Part shown: positions 17,641-26,032 of the stretch, one piece after another
Layout: each line of letters starts with the position of its first letter
Position numbering within the stretch: position 1 is the first letter of the stretch
Assembly (NCBI GenBank): GCA_900766055.1
Contig: CAAFTZ010000002.1
Span: 6,301 to 70,300 of the forward strand
DNA: 64,000 nucleotides
Reading direction: 5' to 3'
From: an uncultured Parasutterella sp.
GTDB taxonomy: Bacteria > Pseudomonadota > Gammaproteobacteria > Burkholderiales > Burkholderiaceae_F
Notes under the pieces: generated by a model
The model's database searches: none
Told to the model about the DNA's origin: nothing
Seen by the model: only the letters and a program-made list of their open reading frames with translations
Made by a program: the position numbers and the translations under genes

Positions 17641-18408
17641 TTAGTCTCCAACAGAAATATTGCGAATATCCGAGATGGGCTCTTTGCCGAACTCGTCGCT
17701 GTTGAGGTAATTTAAAAGTCGTTTGGCAGTGTCTTCGGCGCTCTGAAGCTTTCCGTCTTTTGCTAAGTCGATAAACCGGTCAACGTTGGGAAAATCTTCC
17801 TTAGACGAAGCACGGATGCAGCCCTGCATGTCAGTGTTCACAACGCCCGGAGCGACGGCGCTCAGACGTGCGGGATTGGGTTTGCCAAGCTGATCTTCAG
17901 CTGTCACGGCGGTAAAGCGGTCAAGCGCTGCTTTGGTTGAACAGTACATGGCCCAGCCCGGAACGGACTTGCGGCCGGCGCCAGAAGAGATATTCATGAC
18001 GCGGCGCTCGCCTTTCCAGCTGCGCGTTTCATTCAGGAAAGCCTGAGTCAGAAGCACCGGGATTTCAAAGTTAACGCGAATGCAGTCAACGGCTGCCTGC
18101 GGGGATGCGTTTTCGATCGGACCGACAGGACCGAGCACGCCGGCGTTGTTGATCAGAATCAGACGGTCATGTTCAGCGTATTCCTTATCGGAAAGCAGCC
18201 ACATCAAAAGCTCGACGGCGCCTTTACGGTCAAGCAGGTCAGCCGTAAACTGGATGAAATTGCAGCCGATCTTATCGGCTTCTTCCACCAAAGCCTTGGA
18301 AGGACGGCGTTCCATCGTAACGACGGTGTCGCCGGCCTTAAGCGACTGACGGGTTAATTCAAAGCCGAGCCCTTTAGAGGCACCGGTAATAATGGTGAGA
18401 GTCTTCAA
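17641..18408 (-). CDS. Short-chain dehydrogenase/reductase of unknown substrate
   Basis: An NAD(P)-dependent oxidoreductase of about 255 residues. Seen are the cofactor motif [12 protein letters not shown], the [10 protein letters not shown] segment, the active-site serine in [10 protein letters not shown] and the YxxxK pair in [12 protein letters not shown]. It resembles sepiapterin/benzil reductase-type SDRs, but the substrate is unknown. A TTG at 18408 has AGGAG seven bases upstream and is preferred over the TTG at 18414, which is too close. The gene is wedged between prfB and lysS, which are direct neighbours in E. coli, with almost no spacing on either side. Confidence 0.85.
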   Translation of the reverse strand: MKTLTIITGASKGLGFELTRQSLKAGDTVVTMERRPSKALVEEADKIGCNFIQFTADLLDRKGAVELLMWLLSDKEYAEHDRLILINNAGVLGPVGPIENASPQAAVDCIRVNFEIPVLLTQAFLNETRSWKGERRVMNISSGAGRKSVPGWAMYCSTKAALDRFTAVTAEDQLGKPNPARLSAVAPGVVNTDMQGCIRASSKEDFPNVDRFIDLAKDGKLQSAEDTAKRLLNYLNSDEFGKEPISDIRNISVGD

Positions 18409-18410
18409 GC

Positions 18411-19515
18411 TCAAACTCCTTGCTTGAGGCTGGCCTCGATAAAGGATTCCAAAGCACCGTCTAAAACGGCAGCCGTGTTGCCGGTTTCGACATTGGTACG
18501 CAGGTCTTTGACGCGGGACTGATCCAACACGTAAGAACGGATCTGGTGACCCCAGGAAATATCGCTCTTATTGTCTTCCAATGCCTGCTGGGTAGCCTGG
18601 CGTTTGCGGAGCTCGGCTTCATAAAGACGGCTCTTCAAAATCGTCATGGCCTCTTCCTTGTTCTGATGCTGGCTTCGGCTGGTCTGGCTGACAGCGACTA
18701 TGCCGGTCGGAATATGCGTGATACGAACGGCGGAGTCGGTCTTCTGAATGTGCTGACCGCCGGCGCCGGAGGCGCGGAACGTGTCAATACGCAGATCGGC
18801 CGGATTGACTTCGACTTCAAAAGAATCGTCGACTTCGGGAACGACGAACACAGAAGCAAAAGACGTATGACGGCGTGCGTTGGAGTCGAACGGGCTCTTA
18901 CGGACTAAGCGGTGAATACCGGTCTCGGTTCTGAGCCATCCATAGGCATAGTCGCCAGTGATTTTGATCGTGCAGCCTTTAATGCCGGCCACATCGCCTT
19001 CGGTTTCTTCAACAATCTCGGGCTTAAAGCCTTGGCGTTCCGCAAACTTGATGTACATACGCTCAAGCATGCTCGCCCAGTCCTGCGCTTCGGTCCCGCC
19101 GGCGCCGGCCTGAATTTCCAGGAAGCAGTTGGCTTCGTCATGTTCCTGATTGAACATACGCTGGAATTCGAGATGTTCGACCGCTTTCTTGAGGTTGTTG
19201 ATATCGGCTTCTACCGCTTCCAGAGACGCATCATCGTTCTCTTCTTTGGCCATTTCAAATAATTCCAAAGCATCGGAAAGGCCGGTAGTTAAGTGTTTGA
19301 TGGTAAGGACAACGTCTTCGAGACGTTTCTTTTCTTTGCTCAGCTGCTGAGCACGCTCTTGATCAGACCAGATGCTCGGGTCTTCGAGCGCTTGATTGAC
19401 TTCTTCTAAACGACGCTCTTTCTGGTCGTAGTCAAAGATACCTCCGCAGCTCTTCGGTGCGAGCTTGAAGGTCCTCGGCGGTGGTGCCGATTAGGTTTAA
19501 ACGTTCAACTTCCAT
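18411..19515 (-). CDS. prfB: Peptide chain release factor 2, with programmed +1 frameshift
   Basis: RF2 recognises UGA and UAA stops and triggers peptide release. The main frame holds the GGQ motif in [18 protein letters not shown]. The first 27 codons run from ATG at 19515 to an in-frame TGA at 19432-19434. Reading continues in the +1 frame with Asp-Tyr-Asp (slip site CTT TGA C), giving about 367 residues. An internal Shine-Dalgarno-like CGGAGG lies just before TAT CTT TGA, as in E. coli. This is the classic autoregulatory frameshift: low RF2 lets the ribosome shift. Automatic calling will miss the N-terminus. Confidence 0.96.
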
Positions 19516-19560
19516 TTCTTAACGCGTTGATATTAAAAAGAACCTTCAATTATATAAGAG

Positions 19561-19603
19561 CGGACCCACTCCTTAACCCGTACAGCGGGCGGAAATGGGT
19601 CCG
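19561..19603. terminator. Hairpin between recJ and prfB
   Basis: The stem CGGACCCA / TGGGTCCG encloses a second small stem CCCG/CGGG. The plus strand continues with TTTTAT, the minus strand with a weaker T-rich CTCTTATAT. Since both flanking genes are on the minus strand it probably ends or attenuates recJ transcripts, but its best T-tract is on the other strand. Confidence 0.5.
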
Positions 19604-19647
19604 TTTTATCTCAATTGTGTAAGTTTGTTTGCACGACAGAAAAACCG

Positions 19648-21366
19648 CTAGGCCGTCCAGTCCTCAAACTCGTCTTCCATCCCTTCGATGATGAGCTGCA
19701 CCGACTGACGTCCTCGGAAGTCATTGATGTCGAGCTTGTAAGCTAAACGCACGGTCGGAGGCAGTTCGCGTTTGTGGCGGAACCAAATGGCCTGAATCTC
19801 TCGGCCGTCGACTTCAAGAGAAAGTTTCAGATGCTGATCCTTCAGGACTCTCTGAGAAAGTACCTTGAACTGATTGGCAAAGAGCGGTTCCGGGAAGGCC
19901 TGACCCCAGACGTGCTTGCGGATGGCTTCAACGAGTTCAATGTTGAAGTCGGAAGCTCTAAGCTCGCCGTCTGTGACGATGTTGCGCTCGAACATTTCAG
20001 GATCGGAAAGCTCTTTAACGGCGCGGGCAAAGAGTTCTTTGAACTCATCAAAAGCATCTTTACGAATGGTGAGGCCCGCAGCCATGGCGTGACCGCCGAA
20101 TTTCAGGATCAGCCCTGATTTGAGTTTGCTGACGCGGTCTAAGGCATCGCGCAGATGAATGCCAGGGATGGAGCGCCCCGAGCCTTTAAGTACGTGTTCG
20201 CCGTTTTCTTCCGACGGAGCAAACGCAATGACCGGGCGATAAGTTTGTTCTTTGATGCGGGAGGCTACTAAACCGATGATGCCGGCGTGCCAGTCGTCGC
20301 CCTTAAGAACGATGGAATTGCTGTCATCGACGGAAATCGTCTGTAGGGACAGAATAGCGTCGGACTGCATGGATACTTCGCGGTTGCGGCGCTCGGCATT
20401 GATTTGGTCGAGCTCTTTTGCGTAAAAGAGCGCCGTGTTGTAGTCGTAGCTTGTCAGACACTCAACACCTTTGTTGATGCTGTCCAAACGACCTGCGGCG
20501 TTGATGCGGGGCCCGAGGATGTAGCCCAAGTCATTGGCACTGATGCGATGCGCATTCTTGCCTGCTACGGAGAGCAGGGCGCTCACGCCGGGCTGCATTT
20601 TGCCGGCGCGAATGCTGTCCAAGCCTTTGGAAACGAGGATTCGGTTGTTGCGGTCTAACGGGACAACGTCGGCAACCGTACCCAAGGCCACCAAATCAAT
20701 GAGATGCTGAAGATTAGGCTGTTTTCCGTTCGGGTAAGCGCCTTTGGCGCGGAGTGCGGAGCGCACGGCGATTAACACGTAAAAGATGACGCCCACACCC
20801 GCTAAAGATTTGCTCGGGAAGGTGTCTCCGCGCTGATTCGGATTGACGACGAGGGTGTCGGGGATTTCATCACCAGGCAGGTGGTGGTCGGTAACGACGG
20901 TCTCGATTCCGAGGGCTTTAGCATGTTCAACCGCAGCCACTGAAGAAATTCCGTTGTCTACGGTAATGATGAATTCGGCGCCGGCAGCGGCTGCTCGATC
21001 GACAAGCTGAGGAGACAGGCCGTAGCCGTCCTTGTCGCGGTCCGGGATTAAATAAGAGACATTGAAGGCGCCGAGCGCCTGCAGTCCCAGAATACCGACG
21101 GAAACAGCAGTCGCGCCGTCACAGTCGTAGTCCCCAATGATTACGATTTTTTTCTGCTTCCAGATCGCATTGGCAATCGCTTCTCCGGCTTCTCTGCAGT
21201 TTTTAAGGTCCCACGGAGAAAGCATTTCCTTGAATTCATAATCAAGGTCGGACGGGCTGGTGACGTGTCTGGCCGCTAAAGCGCGGGCCAGAGGTTCGGG
21301 AAAGCCGCGGTTGGTGAGCGCCTGAACGACATTTCGGTCAAATCGGCGAATCGTTATTTTGGTCAT
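19648..21366 (-). CDS. recJ: Single-stranded-DNA 5'-3' exonuclease RecJ
   Basis: A DHH-family nuclease used in recombination and in mismatch and excision repair. The 572 residues carry IVIIGDYDCDGATAVSV (motif I), ITVDNGISS, the DHH motif in VTDHHLPGDEIPD, and LGPRINAAGRLD. The later segment LKFGGHAMAAGLTI belongs to the DHHA1 domain, and an OB-like C-terminal domain follows. The order recJ-prfB-lysS on one strand is typical of proteobacteria. Confidence 0.95.
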   Translation of the reverse strand: MTKITIRRFDRNVVQALTNRGFPEPLARALAARHVTSPSDLDYEFKEMLSPWDLKNCREAGEAIANAIWKQKKIVIIGDYDCDGATAVSVGILGLQALGAFNVSYLIPDRDKDGYGLSPQLVDRAAAAGAEFIITVDNGISSVAAVEHAKALGIETVVTDHHLPGDEIPDTLVVNPNQRGDTFPSKSLAGVGVIFYVLIAVRSALRAKGAYPNGKQPNLQHLIDLVALGTVADVVPLDRNNRILVSKGLDSIRAGKMQPGVSALLSVAGKNAHRISANDLGYILGPRINAAGRLDSINKGVECLTSYDYNTALFYAKELDQINAERRNREVSMQSDAILSLQTISVDDSNSIVLKGDDWHAGIIGLVASRIKEQTYRPVIAFAPSEENGEHVLKGSGRSIPGIHLRDALDRVSKLKSGLILKFGGHAMAAGLTIRKDAFDEFKELFARAVKELSDPEMFERNIVTDGELRASDFNIELVEAIRKHVWGQAFPEPLFANQFKVLSQRVLKDQHLKLSLEVDGREIQAIWFRHKRELPPTVRLAYKLDINDFRGRQSVQLIIEGMEDEFEDWTA

Positions 21367-21382
21367 AACTTTTTAGTGTTCT

Positions 21383-22426
21383 TTAGCGGTTGGAGCTCAG
21401 CCATGCTTCTGTGTAATTTTTTGGACTCTTCCAAAAGGCAAAAGAAGATTTTTGTTCCTGAAGTTTTTCAATGACGCTGACGCGCAGACCGTCGGAAGCG
21501 ACCAGACGAGGATGATATTTCTCAAATCCTTTTGCCGTGGCGGTGAGATGCTCCATGCGCTCAACGGTGCGTGTCCAGGCGGCGTTCCAGCGAGCGGGAT
21601 CTGTTTTGACAGTCGGATCGTTAAAGTCGTCAAGAATGCAGAAACGGTCGCCTTCCGGACAGTCAGGCCAAGCGGCCGTCGAAGATTTAATGTAGGCCCG
21701 TGCAATGCCCGCCGCCTCAGCGATGCCGCGAATCGTGGGATCGCTTGTCAGAGCACAGCGAATCTGAGTGTAGGGAAGGAGCTGCTCTTCAAAAGCACCG
21801 CCGTTGATCCACAAACCTTCAACCGGTGGCCGTCCGGCTTTTGCTCGGAATTCATTGAAAGAGCTTTTTGCAAGGCTATCTTCAATGACTCGAGTGATTT
21901 CAGTCCATTGAGCGGCCTCGGGACCTGCCGGCTGTGCCGAGGGTTTGTTTTCCTGGGCAAGCCACGGAGCAATCAGAACCTGCCATGCTTTCTTGCGCGC
22001 GAGGAAAAAGCGCCCGTCCAAAACCTGCACTTCAAAATCGAACCGGCGAGCGATCGGGTTTAAAAGGTCCCTAAGGTCGCATTCTTCATCGATATCAAAG
22101 ACGTCGCCGGCGCTCTGAAGCACGCCGTTTCCCTTGCGGTAGCCGTTTAGGGTCCAAAATTCCTGATGAACTTTCGGACCTCCGAGACCCTTCCAAAGAT
22201 AAGGGGCAGTCGGGGCAAGATTTTCGCGCTGTGTCAGAAGCATCCATACCCATTGCATCGAGGCAAAGCCGCTGAGCGCAGGATTCTCAAAAATCGTGGC
22301 GACCTTCGGTTCTCCGAAACTTTCAAGGAAATTCCGCAAAACGGGCGGATAGGCGTCCTTTCCTAACGCTTTAATTTCATTAGGAGAAGGCAGTGAATTG
22401 GGCAATAAAAATATACATGCGGGCAT
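21383..22426 (-). CDS. Uncharacterised protein, recJ-adjacent (phosphoglycerate mutase-like annotation in relatives)
   Basis: The protein has 347 residues, no signal peptide and no membrane segment. I recognise the segment KAGRPPVEGLWINGGA from burkholderial proteins next to recJ that are often labelled as phosphoglycerate mutase-related or regulatory, but I see no metal-binding or catalytic motif of that enzyme. It is rich in Trp and aromatic residues. It ends 16 bases before recJ, so it is probably cotranscribed with it, and it diverges from lolC across 66 bases. Function unknown. Confidence 0.7.
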   Translation of the reverse strand: MPACIFLLPNSLPSPNEIKALGKDAYPPVLRNFLESFGEPKVATIFENPALSGFASMQWVWMLLTQRENLAPTAPYLWKGLGGPKVHQEFWTLNGYRKGNGVLQSAGDVFDIDEECDLRDLLNPIARRFDFEVQVLDGRFFLARKKAWQVLIAPWLAQENKPSAQPAGPEAAQWTEITRVIEDSLAKSSFNEFRAKAGRPPVEGLWINGGAFEEQLLPYTQIRCALTSDPTIRGIAEAAGIARAYIKSSTAAWPDCPEGDRFCILDDFNDPTVKTDPARWNAAWTRTVERMEHLTATAKGFEKYHPRLVASDGLRVSVIEKLQEQKSSFAFWKSPKNYTEAWLSSNR

Positions 22427-22492
22427 AGCGTTAAATTCTAATTGTTTGATCTCACAGCTAGAATAGCCTGAACGTTTAGTTGGATAAAATTT

Positions 22493-23767
22493 GTGAAAAA
22501 TAAACCTTTATCCGGTCTGCCCTTCGAGTGGATGATCGGTTTGCGATACACACTGTCGCGCCGCAAAGGGCGCAGCGACGGATTCGTATCGTTCATATCA
22601 GCCATGTCGATGGCTTCCATAGCCTTGGGCGTCATGGCCCTCATCATAGTCTTATCCGTGATGAACGGTTTCCAGAAAGAAGTTCGAGACAAGATGCTCT
22701 CTGTGCTTTCGCATGCCGAAGTGCTTTCGATCGGAGCTCCGATCCCGGACTGGCAAAAGACTGCCGCAGAACTGAAGAAGCAGCAGCCGGAGATCACCGG
22801 CGCAGCGCCTTTCTTAAGAGGGCAGGGACTGCTCACGAGCGGCACTAACGTGCGCGGTGTTCAGCTCAACGGTATTGATCCTGAGACGGAATCTCAGGTC
22901 AGCGACGTCGCAAAAAATATGAAGATCGGGCGCCTCTCTGACTTAAAGCCCGGCGAGTTCAAGATCATTCTTGGTACGGACTTAGCCAGAATGCTTGGCG
23001 TGATTCCCGGAGAAAAGGTAAACGTGATGGTGCCTCAGGGACAGTTCACGCCGGCCGGAACCATGCCTCGCATGCGTCAGTTCACGGTCGCAGGCGTCTT
23101 TAATTCCGGCCACTATGAGTTCGACAGCGCAATGAGCTTCATCAATCTCACGGACGCCGAGAAACTCATGCGTACTCAAACACCCGGAGGCATTCGACTG
23201 AAGCTCTCCAATATGCAGGATGCACCGAGGGTCGCAGCTGAACTGAATAATCAAATGCCGCCGGGTCTTTTGGCAACCGATTGGTCCCGTCAGAACCGGA
23301 CTTGGTTTGCGGCTGTTCAGGTTGAAAAACGCATGATGGGCATCATTCTGTTCCTGATCGTGCTGGTCGGAGCCTTCGGTCTGGTTTCCTCCTTGGTCAT
23401 GACCGTTAACTCAAAACGCAGCGATATCGCAATTCTGAGAACACAGGGTGCAACGCGCGGTTCGATCATGCGCATCTTTATGGTTCAGGGGGCTTTCATC
23501 GGAACGGCCGGTGTGCTGATCGGTGTCGGCGTGGGCCTTCTTATTGCCTGCAATGTGGGTTCCATCGTGGGCGCGATCGAACAGCTGTTCGGGGTTCAGT
23601 TCCTGCCCAAAGAAATCTACTTCATCTCCGCAATGCCGAGCGACCCGCGAGCCTCCGACGTGATTCCGATCGCCGTCTTTTCTTTCCTGCTGGCTCTTGC
23701 GGCCACTGTTTATCCAAGCTGGAGAGCGGCAAACATTCAACCGGCTGAGGCACTGAGATATGAATAA
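22493..23767 (+). CDS. lolC: Lipoprotein-releasing ABC permease (LolC/LolE/LolF type)
   Basis: An inner-membrane permease of 424 residues that hands mature outer-membrane lipoproteins to LolA. It has an N-terminal membrane segment near residues 30-55, a large periplasmic domain (about 60-270) and three C-terminal membrane segments of the FtsX type, with LRTQGATRGSIMRIFMVQG as the coupling region. It starts with GTG at 22493; TTGGAT lies upstream. Only one permease gene accompanies lolD here, unlike the lolC-lolD-lolE set of E. coli, so the complex is probably built from two copies of it. Confidence 0.92.
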   Translation: MKNKPLSGLPFEWMIGLRYTLSRRKGRSDGFVSFISAMSMASIALGVMALIIVLSVMNGFQKEVRDKMLSVLSHAEVLSIGAPIPDWQKTAAELKKQQPEITGAAPFLRGQGLLTSGTNVRGVQLNGIDPETESQVSDVAKNMKIGRLSDLKPGEFKIILGTDLARMLGVIPGEKVNVMVPQGQFTPAGTMPRMRQFTVAGVFNSGHYEFDSAMSFINLTDAEKLMRTQTPGGIRLKLSNMQDAPRVAAELNNQMPPGLLATDWSRQNRTWFAAVQVEKRMMGIILFLIVLVGAFGLVSSLVMTVNSKRSDIAILRTQGATRGSIMRIFMVQGAFIGTAGVLIGVGVGLLIACNVGSIVGAIEQLFGVQFLPKEIYFISAMPSDPRASDVIPIAVFSFLLALAATVYPSWRAANIQPAEALRYE

Positions 23768-24449
23768 CAACGTCGTATTAAAGGCTGTCGGCCTGCAGAA
23801 AAGTTATAAAGAAGGCGGACGTCTCCTGCATGTCCTCAAAGACGTGAACTTGGAAGTTCACGCGGGCGAGTCCGTCGCAATCGTGGGAACCTCCGGCTCC
23901 GGTAAAACGACTTTGCTGCAGTGCATCGGCGGACTGGATCGTTTTGATAAAGGTTTGATTGAGATCGGCGGAGAAAACATCGCCGAACTCTCGGAGCAGC
24001 GCTTAACCGAGCTGCGCAACCGCAAACTCGGCTTTGTGTATCAGTTCCATCATTTATTGCCGGAATTTACGGCCATGGAAAACGTGGCGATGCCGCTCAA
24101 AATTCGCCGCGAAAAAGCTTCCGTCGCGCAAAAAAGAGCGGAAAGCCTGCTCAAAGCCATGGGTCTTGCCGACCGCGTGGATCATCTGCCGAGTCAGCTT
24201 TCCGGCGGCGAACGTCAGCGTGTCGCCATTGCCCGAGCCGTGAGCGGCTCTCCGCTGTGTCTTTTGGCCGACGAGCCCACCGGCAACCTGGACGGTGAGA
24301 CGGCCGAAGTCGTTATCGACTATCTTCTCAAATTGTCGTCCTCTCAGGGCCTTGCCTTGGTCATTGTGACGCATGATCCGGATATTGCCGCGCGATGCGA
24401 TCGTGTTGTGCGTTTAAAGAACGGATGCGTCTTGCCTGAGGAAAACTAA
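23760..24449 (+). CDS. lolD: Lipoprotein-releasing ABC ATPase LolD
   Basis: The ATPase that powers lipoprotein release, 229 residues. Walker A is GTSGSGKTT, the Q-loop lies in YQFHHLLPEFTAMENVAMPL, the signature is LSGGERQRVAIARA and Walker B is CLLADEPTGNLD. The HLLPEF sequence is typical of LolD. It overlaps lolC by eight bases and abuts tatD directly. Confidence 0.95.
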   Translation: MNNNVVLKAVGLQKSYKEGGRLLHVLKDVNLEVHAGESVAIVGTSGSGKTTLLQCIGGLDRFDKGLIEIGGENIAELSEQRLTELRNRKLGFVYQFHHLLPEFTAMENVAMPLKIRREKASVAQKRAESLLKAMGLADRVDHLPSQLSGGERQRVAIARAVSGSPLCLLADEPTGNLDGETAEVVIDYLLKLSSSQGLALVIVTHDPDIAARCDRVVRLKNGCVLPEEN

Positions 24450-25262
24450 ATGCTTCGCTGGATTGACACCCATAACCACTTATTTGTTCTTCCCGAAGAA
24501 CAGCAGAAAAAAGAAATTTCGGAGGCCCGCAAAGTCGGCGTCGTCTCTTCTTTGGTGTGTGCCAGCGGTGTCAGTAATCTGGAAGAGGCTCGGCGCTGTG
24601 CCTATGAACATGATCAAGCCTACGCCTGCGGCATTCATCCGCTTTACATCGGATACTCCTGGAAAGAAGATCTGACAGCGTTGGAAGCCTTTCTAGAAGA
24701 GCACAGAGAAGATCTTCGTCTGGCAGCGGTAGGCGAGTGCGGTCTGGATTTTTCTGCAGCCTGCAGCGTTCCGCATGACGTTCAGGAAGAAGTGTTTTCC
24801 ACGCAGTTAAAACTTGCCCGCAAATATGGTCTCCCCCTGAGTCTTCACGGCCGTGAAGCGATGGATATCGTGCTTAAATACATTCGCCGTCTGCCCCCGC
24901 AGCTCGGCATCATTCATGCGTTTAACGGCAGTATGGCCCAGGCACAGGCTTTTCTGCAGAACGGTTTTAAGCTGGGCTACGGCGGAGCGATGTCCTATGA
25001 CGGCTCTAAGCGCATCCGCAAAATCTTGTCTGAACTCCCGGATGACGCCTGGGTACTTGAGACGGATTGTCCGGATATGCCGCCGAGCTGGGTGCGCGAA
25101 GAAAACAAAGAGAACCCCGAAAGCACCCTTGCGGACACGGCCCGTTACGGCGCAGTTGCTGCGGAATTAAGAAATACGACGATAGAAAAAATCTCGGAAC
25201 AGAGCATTCAAAACACAGTCAAAGCGATCCCGAAATTCGGAGTGTTAATTTCCGCCTCCTGA
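24450..25262 (+). CDS. TatD-family metal-dependent hydrolase
   Basis: A cytosolic metal-dependent hydrolase of 270 residues, related to TatD DNases. Metal ligands are visible in WIDTHNHL, in GIHP, in GECGLDF (bridging Glu), in SLHGRE, and in ETDCPDMPP. It starts right after the lolD stop, so the three genes form one operon. Substrate not determined; deoxyribonuclease activity is known for some relatives. Confidence 0.88.
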   Translation: MLRWIDTHNHLFVLPEEQQKKEISEARKVGVVSSLVCASGVSNLEEARRCAYEHDQAYACGIHPLYIGYSWKEDLTALEAFLEEHREDLRLAAVGECGLDFSAACSVPHDVQEEVFSTQLKLARKYGLPLSLHGREAMDIVLKYIRRLPPQLGIIHAFNGSMAQAQAFLQNGFKLGYGGAMSYDGSKRIRKILSELPDDAWVLETDCPDMPPSWVREENKENPESTLADTARYGAVAAELRNTTIEKISEQSIQNTVKAIPKFGVLISAS

Positions 25263-25280
25263 GACGAAAAAAGTCATTTT

Positions 25281-25426
25281 GTTTCCTAAAAGAGGGCTTT
25301 TGCTTGGCTAATATAAAGACTGTCTCGACGATTACGGTCGCCGAGTCGGGAGAATTTGTCCTTATAAATTGCCAAGATCGGAAATGACATCCGAGTCTGC
25401 GGCAAAAACTCATTCTTTTAGGAAAT
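25281..25426 (+). ncRNA. Structured leader RNA of the ACT-UPF0210-RidA operon (riboswitch-like)
   Basis: The leader can be drawn as a three-way junction. P1 pairs TTTCCTAAAAGA (25282-25293) with TCTTTTAGGAAA (25414-25425), a perfect 12 bp plus flanking G-U pairs. P2 pairs CTTGGC (25303-25308) with GCCAAG (25371-25376) and continues inward imperfectly (GAC/GTC at 25318-25320 and 25358-25360) to P3 (TCTC/GAGA, GAC/GTC). P4 is TCGGA/TCCGA (25378-25382 with 25390-25394). The 3' arm of P1 contains AGGA, the Shine-Dalgarno of the first gene, so P1 formation would block translation. An alternative pairing GTCATTT (25273-25279) with AAATGAC (25382-25388) competes with P4. I match it to no riboswitch class I know. 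Confidence 0.55.
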
Positions 25427-25430
25427 TAAC

Positions 25431-26012
25431 GTGAAGCGAATTTTAGTGGCTGTCACCGGTCCCGACAGCTTCGGTGTTGTTTACACGACCTCCGATACTC
25501 TGAACAAACTCGGCTGCTCCATCATCGATATGGATCAAACGACGGTGAGAAACGAATACTCCGCCATCATGATCGTGGATAAGCCGGAGAGTGTTGGCGA
25601 TGACGAAGTCGCAAAGATTATTAAAGAAGCACTGAAGGGCAAAGGCTTCGATATGTCCGTCCTCGTCCGCGATTACGTTCCGGGCGAAGCTACCGTTACC
25701 CAAGGTGAACCGTTCGTTCTGACCGTGGACGGTACCGACAGCAGGGATATTCTGACGGCGTTTACCAGAGTGTTTTATGAAGGCCGCATCAACATCGACA
25801 GTTTCAGAACGATTGAAGTAAAACTGGACGATGCCGGCAACCCTCTGCCGCAGCCGCGTGTTCTTCTGGTGTTTGAAGTCACTGTTCCTCCCGAAGTGGA
25901 CAGAAAGGCTCTGAGCAGAACACTTTCCGACATCGCCCACGACCGTCATCTTTCCATGAGCATGCAGCACCGCCGAATTTTTGAAGCGGTTCATCGTGTG
26001 TCTATCGCTTAA
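25431..26012 (+). CDS. ACT-domain protein paired with UPF0210
   Basis: The 193-residue protein seems to hold two ACT modules. The first, at residues 1-80, opens MKRILVAVTGPDSFGVVY; the second, around 95-190, includes a FVLTVDGTDSRDI segment. ACT domains bind amino acids and other small ligands and often regulate enzymes. In other bacteria a smaller ACT protein (UPF0237) lies before UPF0210, as here. The GTG start at 25431 has AGGA eight bases upstream, and that site is buried in the P1 helix of the leader. UPF0210 follows after 20 bases. The ligand is unknown. Confidence 0.82.
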   Translation: MKRILVAVTGPDSFGVVYTTSDTLNKLGCSIIDMDQTTVRNEYSAIMIVDKPESVGDDEVAKIIKEALKGKGFDMSVLVRDYVPGEATVTQGEPFVLTVDGTDSRDILTAFTRVFYEGRINIDSFRTIEVKLDDAGNPLPQPRVLLVFEVTVPPEVDRKALSRTLSDIAHDRHLSMSMQHRRIFEAVHRVSIA

Positions 26013-26032
26013 TTCAAAAAGGAATCAATCAA

